A stretch of 27,330 bases of DNA from CBDVBZ01 sp965372355 (lineage in GTDB: Bacteria > Krumholzibacteriota > Krumholzibacteriia > WVZY01), in NCBI GenBank assembly GCA_965372355.1, contig CBDVBZ010000037.1:1-27330 (forward strand), given 5' to 3'. The notes under the pieces were generated by a model. The model saw only the letters and a list, made by a program, of their open reading frames with translations, searched no databases and was not told the origin of the DNA. A program made the translations under genes and the position numbers. Of the stretch, positions 1 to 8,189 are shown piece by piece. Position 1 is the first letter of the stretch. Every line of letters begins with the position of its first letter.

Positions 1-41
1 ACGGGAAACGTTAATCAAAGTACATATCCACAGCCCGGTTC

Positions 42-48
42 AGGAGGT
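42..48 (+). promoter_or_regulatory. Ribosome binding site fixing a GTG start
   Basis: AGGAGGT lies 5 nt upstream of the GTG at 54. It is a near-perfect Shine-Dalgarno, and it decides the non-ATG start of the DUF5916 gene. Confidence 0.8.
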
Positions 49-53
49 CGATC

Positions 54-2726
54 GTGAATCCCCTGCGAAGGATCACATCGAAATGGGTTCGTACGCACCG
101 GTTGATAATCGGGTTCAGCCTGACAGCACTGACTCTCACAGCCCCACTCGCATCCGCCCAGACAAGCGACGAGCCCCCCGCCAAAAAGCAAATCACAGCG
201 CTCAGGATCAACCCGCACGCGCCCAAAATCGACGGTAAGCTCAACGACGAGATCTGGCAGAAAGCCGTGTTCGTCGGCGATTTCACGCAGAAAGAGCCGG
301 CCGAGGGCGAGCCCGCGGCGGAGCGAACCGAGATCGCTTTTCTTTACGATGACCACGCGGTGTATGTCGGCGCCAGAATGCGAAGTACCGACCCGGAAAA
401 GATCATCGCGACGGTCAGCCGGCGTGACAACGCGGGTACATCCGAGAGAATCATCGTATCGCTCGACACGTATCAAAACAAACGGACCGCCTACTCGTTT
501 GCGGTCACGGCCGCCGGTGTTCGCGTCGACTACTATCACTCGCGCGACAGCGAGGGTCATAGAGACTACGACTGGGATCCGGTGTGGAGAGCCAAGACCG
601 AACGCAACGCGGACGGATGGACGGCCGAGATGCGTATCCCGTTCACCCAGCTCCGGTTCGCCAACCGGGATGTTCAGACGTGGGGTGTGAACATCAACCG
701 CTGGGTACCGACGAACAACGAGGACTCGTATTGGATCCTCGTCCCAAAGGAAGAGACCGGCTGGGCCTCGAGGATGGGTGAGCTGGTCGGTATCCAGGGC
801 ATAGAGCCATCCCGGCGCGTTGAGCTGCTCCCCTATGTGGTCGCCGATGGCTTGTTCAACGCGGGTGCCGTCGAAGCGGGAGATCCGTTTCACAATGGCA
901 CCGAATTCGAGGGCCGCGTCGGTGGTGACATCCGGATGGGCGTGGGCCCCAATCTGACACTCGAGGGCACCATCAATCCGGATTTCGGTCAGGTAGAGGC
1001 CGATCCCGCGGTCGTCAATCTGTCGGCGTTCGAGACGTTCTTCGACGAGCGGCGGCCGTTTTTTACCGAGGGCAGCCAGCTTTTCGGAGGCGGCGGAGCG
1101 GGATACTTCTATTCACACCGCGTGGGCGCTCGTCCCCGTCTATCCCCCGAGGGTGATTTCTTTAGCACGCCAAAGAGCACGTCCATCCTGGGCGCCGCCA
1201 AACTCACCGGACGCTTGAACTCGGGTCTCAACGTCGGCGTGCTCGGCGCGGTGACGCAGCATGAAAAGGCCAGCGTGTACGACGGCACGAATGGTGGCTT
1301 CAAGAGAGTGAGTGTCGAACCGGCGACGGGTTACGGCGTGCTTCGTCTCCAGCAGGAGTTCGGCGAGAGTGGTTCCACCGGCGGAATCATCCTGACCGGT
1401 GTCGAGCGGGACATGGAAGATGGTAGTGATCTGGATAATCTAATGAGAACGAGGGCCCTCACAGGGGGTACGGACTGGAACCTGCGGTTCAAGGATGGCA
1501 AATACGAGCTGGGGGCCAACGCCGGGTTTAGTTATGTGGAGGGCAGTCAGGCCTCAATGGTCAGCACACAGGAGTCCAGTGCCCGCTTCTATCAGCGGCC
1601 CGACGCCGACTATGTCGACCTGGACACCACGCGGACATCGCTCTCCGGTTGGAAATCGAATCTCTGGTTCGAGAAAAACAGCGGCAAGCACTGGCTGTGG
1701 GGTTTTGGCGGAGGATCGGAATCACCCGGATTCGAGCTCAACGATGGCGGGCGCCTGAGTACGGCGGATGACATCGATGGATGGGCGTGGTTGAGATACC
1801 GCGAGAACGACCCCGGCACGCTCTTTCAGAAATGGTGGGTGTCGGCGAGCACGGGACACGGCTGGAACTTCGGCCGTGTGCGCCAGTACTCGTTTCTGGA
1901 TCTGGAGAGCGTTTTTACCTTCAAGAACTTTATGGGTACGTTTGTGGGGGTCGAGTATTTCCCGGATGCCCAGAGTGACAACCTCACGCGCGGTGGGCCG
2001 TCGATGGGCACGGGGGCGAGCTGGAACGCGCACTGGGAATTGTGGAGTGGCACGCAGAAAAAGACGACGTGGGGTCTTTGGGCCGACTACAACGAGGGGG
2101 AGACGGGTGGCTGGAGCTACTGGACGGGCGGCAATGTGACATTCCGGCCGGGTGACCGCTGGGAAGTGTCGTTCGGACCGCGCTGGAATCATTCGAGCTC
2201 ATCCCGGCAGTACGTGGACACACAATCCGGCGGCAGCGCGGCGACGTACGGCGACCGGTATATCTTCTCGTTTATCGAGCGCAGCTCGCTGCGTCTGCAA
2301 ACCCGTTTGAACTTTGCATTCACACCGGATCTGACACTCGAGTGGTACGCCGAGCCGTTTGCGGCCAGCGGACGTTACCACGATTTCGGCGAGCTCGACG
2401 CGGCGCGGAGCAAGGATCTCAGATTCTACGGGACCGATGGGACAACGATCGAAGAGATCGAGCGGGGCATCTACGAAGTAACGGATGGGTCGGATACATT
2501 TCAGATCGAACAAGAGGACTTCAATATCCTGTCGTACCGGACGAACCTCGTGCTCCGCTGGGAGTGGCGCCCGGGAAGCACCCTGTTTTTCGTCTGGCAG
2601 CAGAACCGCGCCGGTTACGACCCCATCGGCAATCGGGTAGGTCCAAGCAACCTTTTCGATGCTGTATCCGCCCAGGGTGACAACTTCCTCGCGGTCAAAC
2701 TCACATACTGGATTCCGTTTCTCTGA
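54..2726 (+). CDS. DUF5916 family protein: CBM9-like domain plus outer-membrane barrel
   Basis: Predicted 890-aa exported protein. The start is GTG at 54, chosen because a strong AGGAGGT lies at 42-48. A basic N-terminus, a hydrophobic stretch and an A-S-A/Q cleavage site near residue 36 form a signal peptide. Residues about 45-250 match the family 9 carbohydrate-binding-like fold found at the N-terminus of DUF5916 proteins (I-D-G-K-L-N-D-E-I-W at the start, then Y-V-G-A-R-M). The rest is rich in alternating aromatic, Gly and Asp residues and ends in an aromatic-rich strand (Y-W-I-P-F-L), as expected of an outer-membrane beta-barrel. The family is common in Bacteroidota and candidate phyla; the substrate is unknown, and uptake or surface processing of a polymer is only a guess. 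It appears to stand alone, because a palindromic repeat begins right after its stop. Confidence 0.88.
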   Translation: MNPLRRITSKWVRTHRLIIGFSLTALTLTAPLASAQTSDEPPAKKQITALRINPHAPKIDGKLNDEIWQKAVFVGDFTQKEPAEGEPAAERTEIAFLYDDHAVYVGARMRSTDPEKIIATVSRRDNAGTSERIIVSLDTYQNKRTAYSFAVTAAGVRVDYYHSRDSEGHRDYDWDPVWRAKTERNADGWTAEMRIPFTQLRFANRDVQTWGVNINRWVPTNNEDSYWILVPKEETGWASRMGELVGIQGIEPSRRVELLPYVVADGLFNAGAVEAGDPFHNGTEFEGRVGGDIRMGVGPNLTLEGTINPDFGQVEADPAVVNLSAFETFFDERRPFFTEGSQLFGGGGAGYFYSHRVGARPRLSPEGDFFSTPKSTSILGAAKLTGRLNSGLNVGVLGAVTQHEKASVYDGTNGGFKRVSVEPATGYGVLRLQQEFGESGSTGGIILTGVERDMEDGSDLDNLMRTRALTGGTDWNLRFKDGKYELGANAGFSYVEGSQASMVSTQESSARFYQRPDADYVDLDTTRTSLSGWKSNLWFEKNSGKHWLWGFGGGSESPGFELNDGGRLSTADDIDGWAWLRYRENDPGTLFQKWWVSASTGHGWNFGRVRQYSFLDLESVFTFKNFMGTFVGVEYFPDAQSDNLTRGGPSMGTGASWNAHWELWSGTQKKTTWGLWADYNEGETGGWSYWTGGNVTFRPGDRWEVSFGPRWNHSSSSRQYVDTQSGGSAATYGDRYIFSFIERSSLRLQTRLNFAFTPDLTLEWYAEPFAASGRYHDFGELDAARSKDLRFYGTDGTTIEEIERGIYEVTDGSDTFQIEQEDFNILSYRTNLVLRWEWRPGSTLFFVWQQNRAGYDPIGNRVGPSNLFDAVSAQGDNFLAVKLTYWIPFL

Positions 2727-2847
2727 AGGGGAGCACGGTGAACGCCCTCACTTCATGACTCGCCTGTCCTCTGAAAGAGGGCTCGCGCTGATGGCTCAGT
2801 TAGAGCGCTCACTCGTAATGTCCGTTCGGGCACTCACCGTGCCCCCT
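2727..2847. repeat. Dispersed palindromic intergenic repeat, copy 1
   Basis: The element begins one base after the stop codon of the DUF5916 gene. Its ends are an imperfect inverted repeat: AGGGGAGCACGGTGA at the left and TCACCGTGCCCCCT at the right, complementary apart from one extra A. An interior hairpin (GTCCTCT-gaa-AGAGGGC, about 2767-2783) is present only in this copy. About 57 bp from 2791 to 2847 align with 19625-19681 with 8 differences and no gaps. No transposase is visible, so it is a non-autonomous or structural repeat (MITE-, REP- or RNA-like). Confidence 0.8.
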
Positions 2848-2861
2848 GCCCTGCGCAACCC

Positions 2862-2876
2862 CGAGGAAAAGCCTCG
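2862..2876. other. Small hairpin between the repeat and the VTT gene
   Basis: CGAGG-AAAAG-CCTCG is a perfect 5-bp stem with a 5-nt loop, sitting between the palindromic repeat and the next gene. No T-run follows, so it is not a good intrinsic terminator. The rest of 2848-2945 shows no convincing promoter or gene. Confidence 0.35.
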
Positions 2877-2945
2877 CACGCTCCCCCACAAGCCCGTCAA
2901 CAAAAGTGATTCGCCGGACGCCTCTTTTGCGGTACAGTGTGTGGT

Positions 2946-3416
2946 ATGAATTTTGAGGAACTCATTGGAAAAGTAGGTATTTATGCCGCCAGCTTCGTCG
3001 TTGGCTTTGTCAGCGGGCTGGTTCCCTTTATAAATTCCGAGGTGTATCTCGTCGCCGTATCGACAATGGTCGGGCGGCAGGCGCTCTTGCCGGTCGCGCT
3101 GTTGTCGGCTGCCGGGCAAATGGTTGCAAAGACGATCATATTCTATGCGGGCCGGGGCGTCTTCAAGATCAACATGGGCAAACTCGAGAAGAAGATCGAG
3201 GCGGTCCAGAAGAAATTTCAGGACTGGGAGAAGAAGGCCGACGTTCTGATGCTGATCAGCGCGTCGGTGGGAATGCCGCCCTTCTACGTGGTAAGTTTTG
3301 TTGCGGGGGGGCTCAAGCTTCATTATATTCGATTCCTTATTGCCGGTATCACAGGACGAAGCATCCGTTTCGCCGCCATCGTCTATTTCCCCCAATTGGT
3401 TCTCAAATACATATGA
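2946..3416 (+). CDS. VTT-domain (DedA/SNARE-associated-like) membrane protein
   Basis: A 156-aa integral membrane protein with about four hydrophobic segments: residues 10-40, 45-70, 98-125 and 130-155. The C-terminal part (G-M-P-P-F-Y followed by G-R-S-I-R-F) resembles the VTT/SNARE-associated Golgi fold of DedA, YqaA and TMEM41 proteins, some of which are lipid scramblases or transporters. It is short for the family, so it may be a minimal YqaA-like member. ATG at 2946 is preferred over GTG at 2937 from the protein pattern, but neither has a clear Shine-Dalgarno. The stop overlaps the start of the phospholipase D gene (ATGA, 3413-3416), implying translational coupling and a joint role in membrane lipids. 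Confidence 0.72.
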   Translation: MNFEELIGKVGIYAASFVVGFVSGLVPFINSEVYLVAVSTMVGRQALLPVALLSAAGQMVAKTIIFYAGRGVFKINMGKLEKKIEAVQKKFQDWEKKADVLMLISASVGMPPFYVVSFVAGGLKLHYIRFLIAGITGRSIRFAAIVYFPQLVLKYI

Positions 3417-4528
3417 CGAGAATACAGATCCTGATCGACGCCACCGAATTCTGGCCGAGCCTCCAGAAAGACATCCGCTCGGCCAAAGAGTATGTGTATC
3501 TGCAAACGTTGTCCTTCGAAGGAGACAGCGCTGGCAAGGGGCTGGCCAGGGAGCTCAGCGCCTGCAAGGCCCCGGATCGCCGTGTCGTGGCAGATGAATT
3601 CTATACGAAACACAGGATCAACGACCATTTTCTCCACAACCCCAAGCGCTGGTTCGGCGGTCAGAAGGAGTTTCTGCCCGAAAGAGACGAGACGCTCGCG
3701 ATGCAGCGAGGGCTGGAGGCAGATGGCGTTGGTGTCAAACTCACGAACCCATCGGGTCCCGTGTGCACGAGCTTCCTTCGCCGCAACCATAAGAAGATGG
3801 TCGTGATCGATAATCGTATCACGTACATCGGGGGGATCAATTTCACCGAACACAATTTCGAGTGGCACGATATGATGCTGCGAATAGAGGATGCGGAGCT
3901 GACAAAGTTTCTGAAAAACGATTTTCGGGAAACATGGCAGGGCAAACACGGGAACACGTCGAGGAAGTTTGGCGACGACATCGAGTTGTTTCGGTTCGAT
4001 GGGACCACAAATCGCACGACATTCCGACCGATCATCGATTTGATCGGTTCCGCCAAGAAATCGATTTACATCCTCAGTCCGTACATTGCCTATCCGTTCT
4101 ACGGAGCGCTGAGAAAAGCCGTCGGCAACGGCGCGAAGGTCGTGCTGATCACACCCGATAACAACAACTGGGTGACGATGAAGAAGTATGTGATCTGGGA
4201 ATCCGTCCGTGCGGGCGTGGATTTGAGAATGTACCAGGGACGCATGTTGCATCTCAAAGCCATGCTGATAGACGACGAGTTTCTTATCGTGGGGTCGTCG
4301 AACTTCGATTTTCTGAGCAGCGAGTTTATGCAGGAAATCGTTGCTGTCATCACCAACAAACAGACGATCGCGGAGTTCAAGGCCAGGGTCATCGACGTGG
4401 ATCTCAAGCAAACGATTCCAAATAAAGAAAGGGTGAGCCACCTGAGGGGGCTCTACCATATTAGCCAGCTAAAGCTGATGCCTATCTTCGTCGGTGCTGT
4501 TGAAAAGATACTTACACTCGGGAGGTGA
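3413..4528 (+). CDS. Phospholipase D superfamily / cardiolipin synthase-like protein
   Basis: A 371-aa protein with two complete HxK(x4)D motifs: H126-K128-D133 followed by I-G-G-I-N-F, and H280-K282-D287 followed by V-G-S-S-N-F-D. These are the catalytic pairs of cardiolipin synthases and other PLD-type phosphatidyltransferases, which work through a phosphohistidine intermediate. No N-terminal membrane segment is present, so it resembles soluble ClsB-type enzymes. The ATG overlaps the VTT gene stop and no separate Shine-Dalgarno is visible. Its own stop codon forms the 3' end of the ribosome binding site of the next gene. Cardiolipin or another phosphatidyl transfer reaction is likely; the substrate is inferred from the family. 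Confidence 0.88.
   Translation: MTRIQILIDATEFWPSLQKDIRSAKEYVYLQTLSFEGDSAGKGLARELSACKAPDRRVVADEFYTKHRINDHFLHNPKRWFGGQKEFLPERDETLAMQRGLEADGVGVKLTNPSGPVCTSFLRRNHKKMVVIDNRITYIGGINFTEHNFEWHDMMLRIEDAELTKFLKNDFRETWQGKHGNTSRKFGDDIELFRFDGTTNRTTFRPIIDLIGSAKKSIYILSPYIAYPFYGALRKAVGNGAKVVLITPDNNNWVTMKKYVIWESVRAGVDLRMYQGRMLHLKAMLIDDEFLIVGSSNFDFLSSEFMQEIVAVITNKQTIAEFKARVIDVDLKQTIPNKERVSHLRGLYHISQLKLMPIFVGAVEKILTLGR
4521..4528 (+). promoter_or_regulatory. Shine-Dalgarno fused to the upstream stop codon
   Basis: GGAGGTGA lies 4 nt before ATG 4533, and its last three bases are the TGA stop of the phospholipase D gene. It fixes the start of the M14 peptidase at 4533 rather than the upstream in-frame start at 4494, and indicates that ribosomes terminating on the PLD gene can reinitiate here. 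Confidence 0.8.
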
Positions 4529-4532
4529 GCCG

Positions 4533-7406
4533 ATGTCGGGAACTTCTCGTGTTGCCGGCCTTGCAGGTGCGCTCTTAGTGATTGCCGTTTCCGTTATCGC
4601 GGCCGATATCCCACGAACGCATTCCAGCCCGGGACTCGGTGATTACACGGAACCCTTCTTCCCCGATGGTAACTACCGCGCCGATGTTCAATCTCCTTCC
4701 ACCTTCCTTGGCTTTGAGCTCGGCTCGAGGCCATTGAGCTACAGCGAGGTCGTCCTGTATTTCGAGTATCTCGATGAGAGCTTTTCGAGCGCCACGCTCA
4801 CGAGATACGCGACGACGTACGAAGGACGCGACCTGGTTTATCTTGTTGTTGCGTCACAAGATAAGCATGGCCGTTTGCAGGATATCCGCGAGAGCACGGC
4901 GAGGCTTGCCGACCCACGCACAACGGACGATTCGACGGCAAGGGAGATCATCGAGAGCCATCCGGTGACGGCGTGGATGCTCTACAGCATCCACGGAGAC
5001 GAGCTGTCGTCGAGTGGCGCCGCCGTCCAGCTCGCCTTTCAGCTTGTGGCGGGCACGGACGCGACGACACAGATGATACGAGACAATGTCGTCGTGTGTA
5101 TCGATCCGATGCAAAACCCGGACGGGCGCGAGCGATGGCGCAAGCAGATCGAGTCCTGGAACAGCGCCATACCCAATTCGGATGTGCAGAGCTTCCACCG
5201 TATGGGCAGCTGGCCCCAGGGGCGGGGCAACCATTATCTCTTTGATCTGAACCGTGACTGGTTCACGCTCGTTCATCCCGAGAGCCGAGGCAAGGTCGCC
5301 GCGATTCTGGACTGGAATCCGCAGTTCCTTCTCGATTGCCACGAGATGTTCCCGCATGACACGTATCTCTTCTCCCCGCCGCGCGAGCCGTTCAACCCCT
5401 ACAGGATTCCGCAAATTCACACGTGGTGGGGCATCTTTGCCGGCGACCAGGCCGCCGCGTTCGACCGATACGGATGGAGTTACTACACGCGCGAATGGAA
5501 TGAGGAATCATTTCCGGGCTACGGCAGCGCCTGGGGGATGCTGACCGGGGCTATCGGTATGCTCTACGAACAGGCCGGGGTGGACGGGTCGCAGGTCAAA
5601 CGTCATGACGGAACGACCATGACGTACCGGGAGTCGATTCATCATCACTTCATTAGTTCGATGGCGAACCTGACCACGGTGGCGGAGCACCGCAAAGAGC
5701 TCCTCGAGGATTACTATGAGCAAAAGAAACGCGCCGTCGGCAAACAGCGTGGCAGCAAGACCTCTGCTGCATTCGTATTGCCACCGACGGCGAACGCAGG
5801 CCGTCTGAACCGTTTCGCGGAAACGCTCGCCCACCAGCGTATCGAGGTCGGTGTGGCATCGGTTGACTTCAAAGTTGACCGCGCGCGCTCGAGCCTCGGC
5901 GAGGATGTCCGTAATCTGGCACTCCCAGAGGGTTCTCTGATCATTCAGGTCAATCAGCCCCAACGAAATCTGCTCGAGTCGATTCTCACATTTGATATAC
6001 CCATCGCGAGCGATTTCCTCGAGACCCAGCGTCGCAAGCTTCTCAAAGACAGCTCTTCGCGGCTCTACGGGGCCACGGGCTGGTCGCTGCCCCTGGCGTA
6101 CAATCTCGAGTGTTACTACACGGAGTCCTTGGGACGAGTCGACACGCACGCGTGGGTGCCGTCGTCGTCAGCGGGTCGTCTACTCGGCCGGTCACCGCGC
6201 TTTGGGTACGCGGTGGATGGCGCGGACGACCGCAGCCGTGTTCTACTGGCGCGCTTGCTGGAAAAGGACTACAAGGTGTGGGCCGCCAGGAAACCGTTTC
6301 AAGTGGAGGGACGGTTGTTCGGACCCGGCAGTCTTCTGATACGGCTGAACGCGAACCCGGATGTGAATGAGGAAGCGCTCGCGGCGATCGCGGAGGAGAC
6401 CGGTATCGATATCCATGGAGTAGACACGGCGCTGGGCGGTGAGCTGGCCGACCTCGGAGGGGGTGTCTTCGTCTTGCTCCAACGGCCGCGGATCGCCATC
6501 GTCGGGGGACCGCCGACGTCGACCTATCAATTCGGCGCCGCGTGGCATCTGATCGACAGTCGCCTCGGTGTCGCCGCGTCGATTCTCGATGTTCAACGCC
6601 TGCCGAAGATGGATCTTCGCAAATACAACGTCATCATTCTTCCGTCGGCCGGCGGCACTGCATACAAGCGCATGCTGGGAGAGAGTGGGCTCGACAAACT
6701 CAAGCGTTGGGTGCAATCGGGCGGCACGCTGATCGCGATGGACGGGGCGAGCGCTTTTCTTGCCGATTCATCGGTTGCCATCAGCCAGGTTCGGCAGAAG
6801 CATCAGGTTCTCGAGGACGTGGCTGACTACGACGAGGCACTGGCCTGGCTGCGCGCGGCTGAGTCCCCCGTCGTGGATAGCTTGGTACTCTGGGGAACAG
6901 AGCCCCCAAAGACCGAGGCGGCAGGCAGAGCGCTGGAGAAGCCGGATCTCGACGCGCTGCGGCGTGAGGACAAGCTTGCCCGCCGGCTGTCGCCGCAGGG
7001 AACAATTCTGGCTGTGGACCTCGATGAGGAACACTGGCTGACTTTCAGCGAGCGGTCGCCCATGCCGCTGTTGGTCTCGACGAGTGTTGCCTATCTGGCG
7101 ATGACCAACATCCAGGGTCGGGACAGGTTGATCGATGACAACACGTCGCGGACGACGGGTGTCCAGGTCGCGGGCAGGTTTGCGGGCCGTGACGAAATAC
7201 GGCTGTCGGGTCTGCTTTGGCCGGAAGCGCGCGAGCGCTGGAGTGACACGGTGGGCATATCGCGCGAGGCTCTTGGCGACGGGCAGATCATTCTCTTTGC
7301 GATGCAGCCCAACTTTCGCGGGTACTACCACGGTGGAGAACGGTTGCTTTTGAACGCGATTTTCTTCGGGCCCGGTTTCGGCACGCGAACGCCGCTGGAC
7401 TGGTAA
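4533..7406 (+). CDS. Secreted M14-family zinc carboxypeptidase with GATase-like C-terminal domain
   Basis: A 957-aa protein with a signal peptide (hydrophobic residues about 6-24, cleavage near A-A-D). The M14 zinc site is visible: H154-x-x-E157 (in H-G-D-E) and the third ligand H270 (in D-C-H-E-M). E346 in L-Y-E-Q is the likely general base. Residues about 650-780 (I-A-I-V-G-G-P at the start, later I-I-L-P-S-A-G-G and G-G-T-L-I-A-M-D-G) look like a class I glutamine-amidotransferase fold used as an accessory domain, as in other large bacterial M14 peptidases. It should cut C-terminal residues of peptides outside the cytoplasm. It lies in an operon with the PLD gene upstream and a LolA-like gene 18 nt downstream. 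Confidence 0.9.
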   Translation: MSGTSRVAGLAGALLVIAVSVIAADIPRTHSSPGLGDYTEPFFPDGNYRADVQSPSTFLGFELGSRPLSYSEVVLYFEYLDESFSSATLTRYATTYEGRDLVYLVVASQDKHGRLQDIRESTARLADPRTTDDSTAREIIESHPVTAWMLYSIHGDELSSSGAAVQLAFQLVAGTDATTQMIRDNVVVCIDPMQNPDGRERWRKQIESWNSAIPNSDVQSFHRMGSWPQGRGNHYLFDLNRDWFTLVHPESRGKVAAILDWNPQFLLDCHEMFPHDTYLFSPPREPFNPYRIPQIHTWWGIFAGDQAAAFDRYGWSYYTREWNEESFPGYGSAWGMLTGAIGMLYEQAGVDGSQVKRHDGTTMTYRESIHHHFISSMANLTTVAEHRKELLEDYYEQKKRAVGKQRGSKTSAAFVLPPTANAGRLNRFAETLAHQRIEVGVASVDFKVDRARSSLGEDVRNLALPEGSLIIQVNQPQRNLLESILTFDIPIASDFLETQRRKLLKDSSSRLYGATGWSLPLAYNLECYYTESLGRVDTHAWVPSSSAGRLLGRSPRFGYAVDGADDRSRVLLARLLEKDYKVWAARKPFQVEGRLFGPGSLLIRLNANPDVNEEALAAIAEETGIDIHGVDTALGGELADLGGGVFVLLQRPRIAIVGGPPTSTYQFGAAWHLIDSRLGVAASILDVQRLPKMDLRKYNVIILPSAGGTAYKRMLGESGLDKLKRWVQSGGTLIAMDGASAFLADSSVAISQVRQKHQVLEDVADYDEALAWLRAAESPVVDSLVLWGTEPPKTEAAGRALEKPDLDALRREDKLARRLSPQGTILAVDLDEEHWLTFSERSPMPLLVSTSVAYLAMTNIQGRDRLIDDNTSRTTGVQVAGRFAGRDEIRLSGLLWPEARERWSDTVGISREALGDGQIILFAMQPNFRGYYHGGERLLLNAIFFGPGFGTRTPLDW

Positions 7407-7424
7407 ACTCCCGAGCGGGGACAA

Positions 7425-8189
7425 ATGCAAGCAATCGGTCACAGATTCGCTGCATCGATCGCCATCGGCGTGACGGCTCTCGGTTTGATTGTCTCGGCGA
7501 CCGCGGTTCGCGGTGGTTCCCCCAAGGCAGACAGGATTGCCAGGCGACACGTAGCCGCGATCGGCGGCGACAAACTCAAAATGATTCAGGCGGTCCGCGC
7601 ACAGGGTGTGGTCGAGATCAGGCGATTCAAAGTCCCGTTCACGTTGTTGAAAGAACGGCCCGACCTCGCCCGTTTGGATGTCACGATTATGGGATACGAT
7701 ATCGTTCAGGCGTACGACGGCAAGATCGCCTGGTGGGTCAATCCCGTTGCCGGGGCGGTGGAACCGCGGGAAATGCCCGAGGATTTTGCGCGCGAGATGA
7801 AGCTGTGGTCGGATTTCGAAGGCCCTCTGGTGGAATACAGGAAAAAGCGGCACAAAATCAAATACATCGGTAAAGAAACACTCGACACCGGCGATGCGTA
7901 CAAGTTGAGGGTTGCCATGCCCGACGGCGTCGAGATCTTTACGTATATCGATCAGGATACGCATATGGAAGTGCGGCGGACGCACGTGCAGTTCTTTCGG
8001 GGCAAGACGATAACCGTCAACACCTACTTCTCCGACTTTGCGGAGGCCGGTGGTGTGACGACTCCTCGCACAATCAGGGGTGTCGGTTTCGGCGGCGAGT
8101 CCTTCACGATGACACTGGAAACGATAGAAACCGACGTGGGATCGGATCGATCGCGGTTCGATATGCCCGGTGAGCCCTCCGGTCGATGA
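7425..8189 (+). CDS. LolA/LolB-like outer-membrane lipoprotein-sorting protein
   Basis: A 254-aa exported protein with an N-terminal signal peptide (residues 1-30, ending V-R-G/G-S). The mature part begins with the K-A-D-R-I-A-R-R-H-V-A-A-I-G-G pattern seen in many secreted proteins of the LolA-like fold and continues with short beta strands (Y-D-I-V-Q-A-Y-D-G-K-I-A-W-W). The fold binds lipidated or hydrophobic ligands in the periplasm; classical LolA function is not shown here, since no LolCDE genes are near. A GGGG stretch about 5 nt upstream of ATG 7425 serves as ribosome binding site. The stop overlaps the start of the next gene (ATGA at 8186-8189). Confidence 0.7.
   Translation: MQAIGHRFAASIAIGVTALGLIVSATAVRGGSPKADRIARRHVAAIGGDKLKMIQAVRAQGVVEIRRFKVPFTLLKERPDLARLDVTIMGYDIVQAYDGKIAWWVNPVAGAVEPREMPEDFAREMKLWSDFEGPLVEYRKKRHKIKYIGKETLDTGDAYKLRVAMPDGVEIFTYIDQDTHMEVRRTHVQFFRGKTITVNTYFSDFAEAGGVTTPRTIRGVGFGGESFTMTLETIETDVGSDRSRFDMPGEPSGR

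Noticed and set aside
2788..2812. tRNA-like D-arm in the repeat (GGCTCAGTTAGAGC)
   Set aside because: The GCTC/GAGC stem resembles a D-arm, but no acceptor stem, anticodon arm or proper T-arm can be built around it, and copy 2 changes the loop.
3383..4459. 358-aa open frame antisense to the phospholipase D gene
   Set aside because: The sense strand has two intact HKD motifs; the antisense product is unrecognisable.
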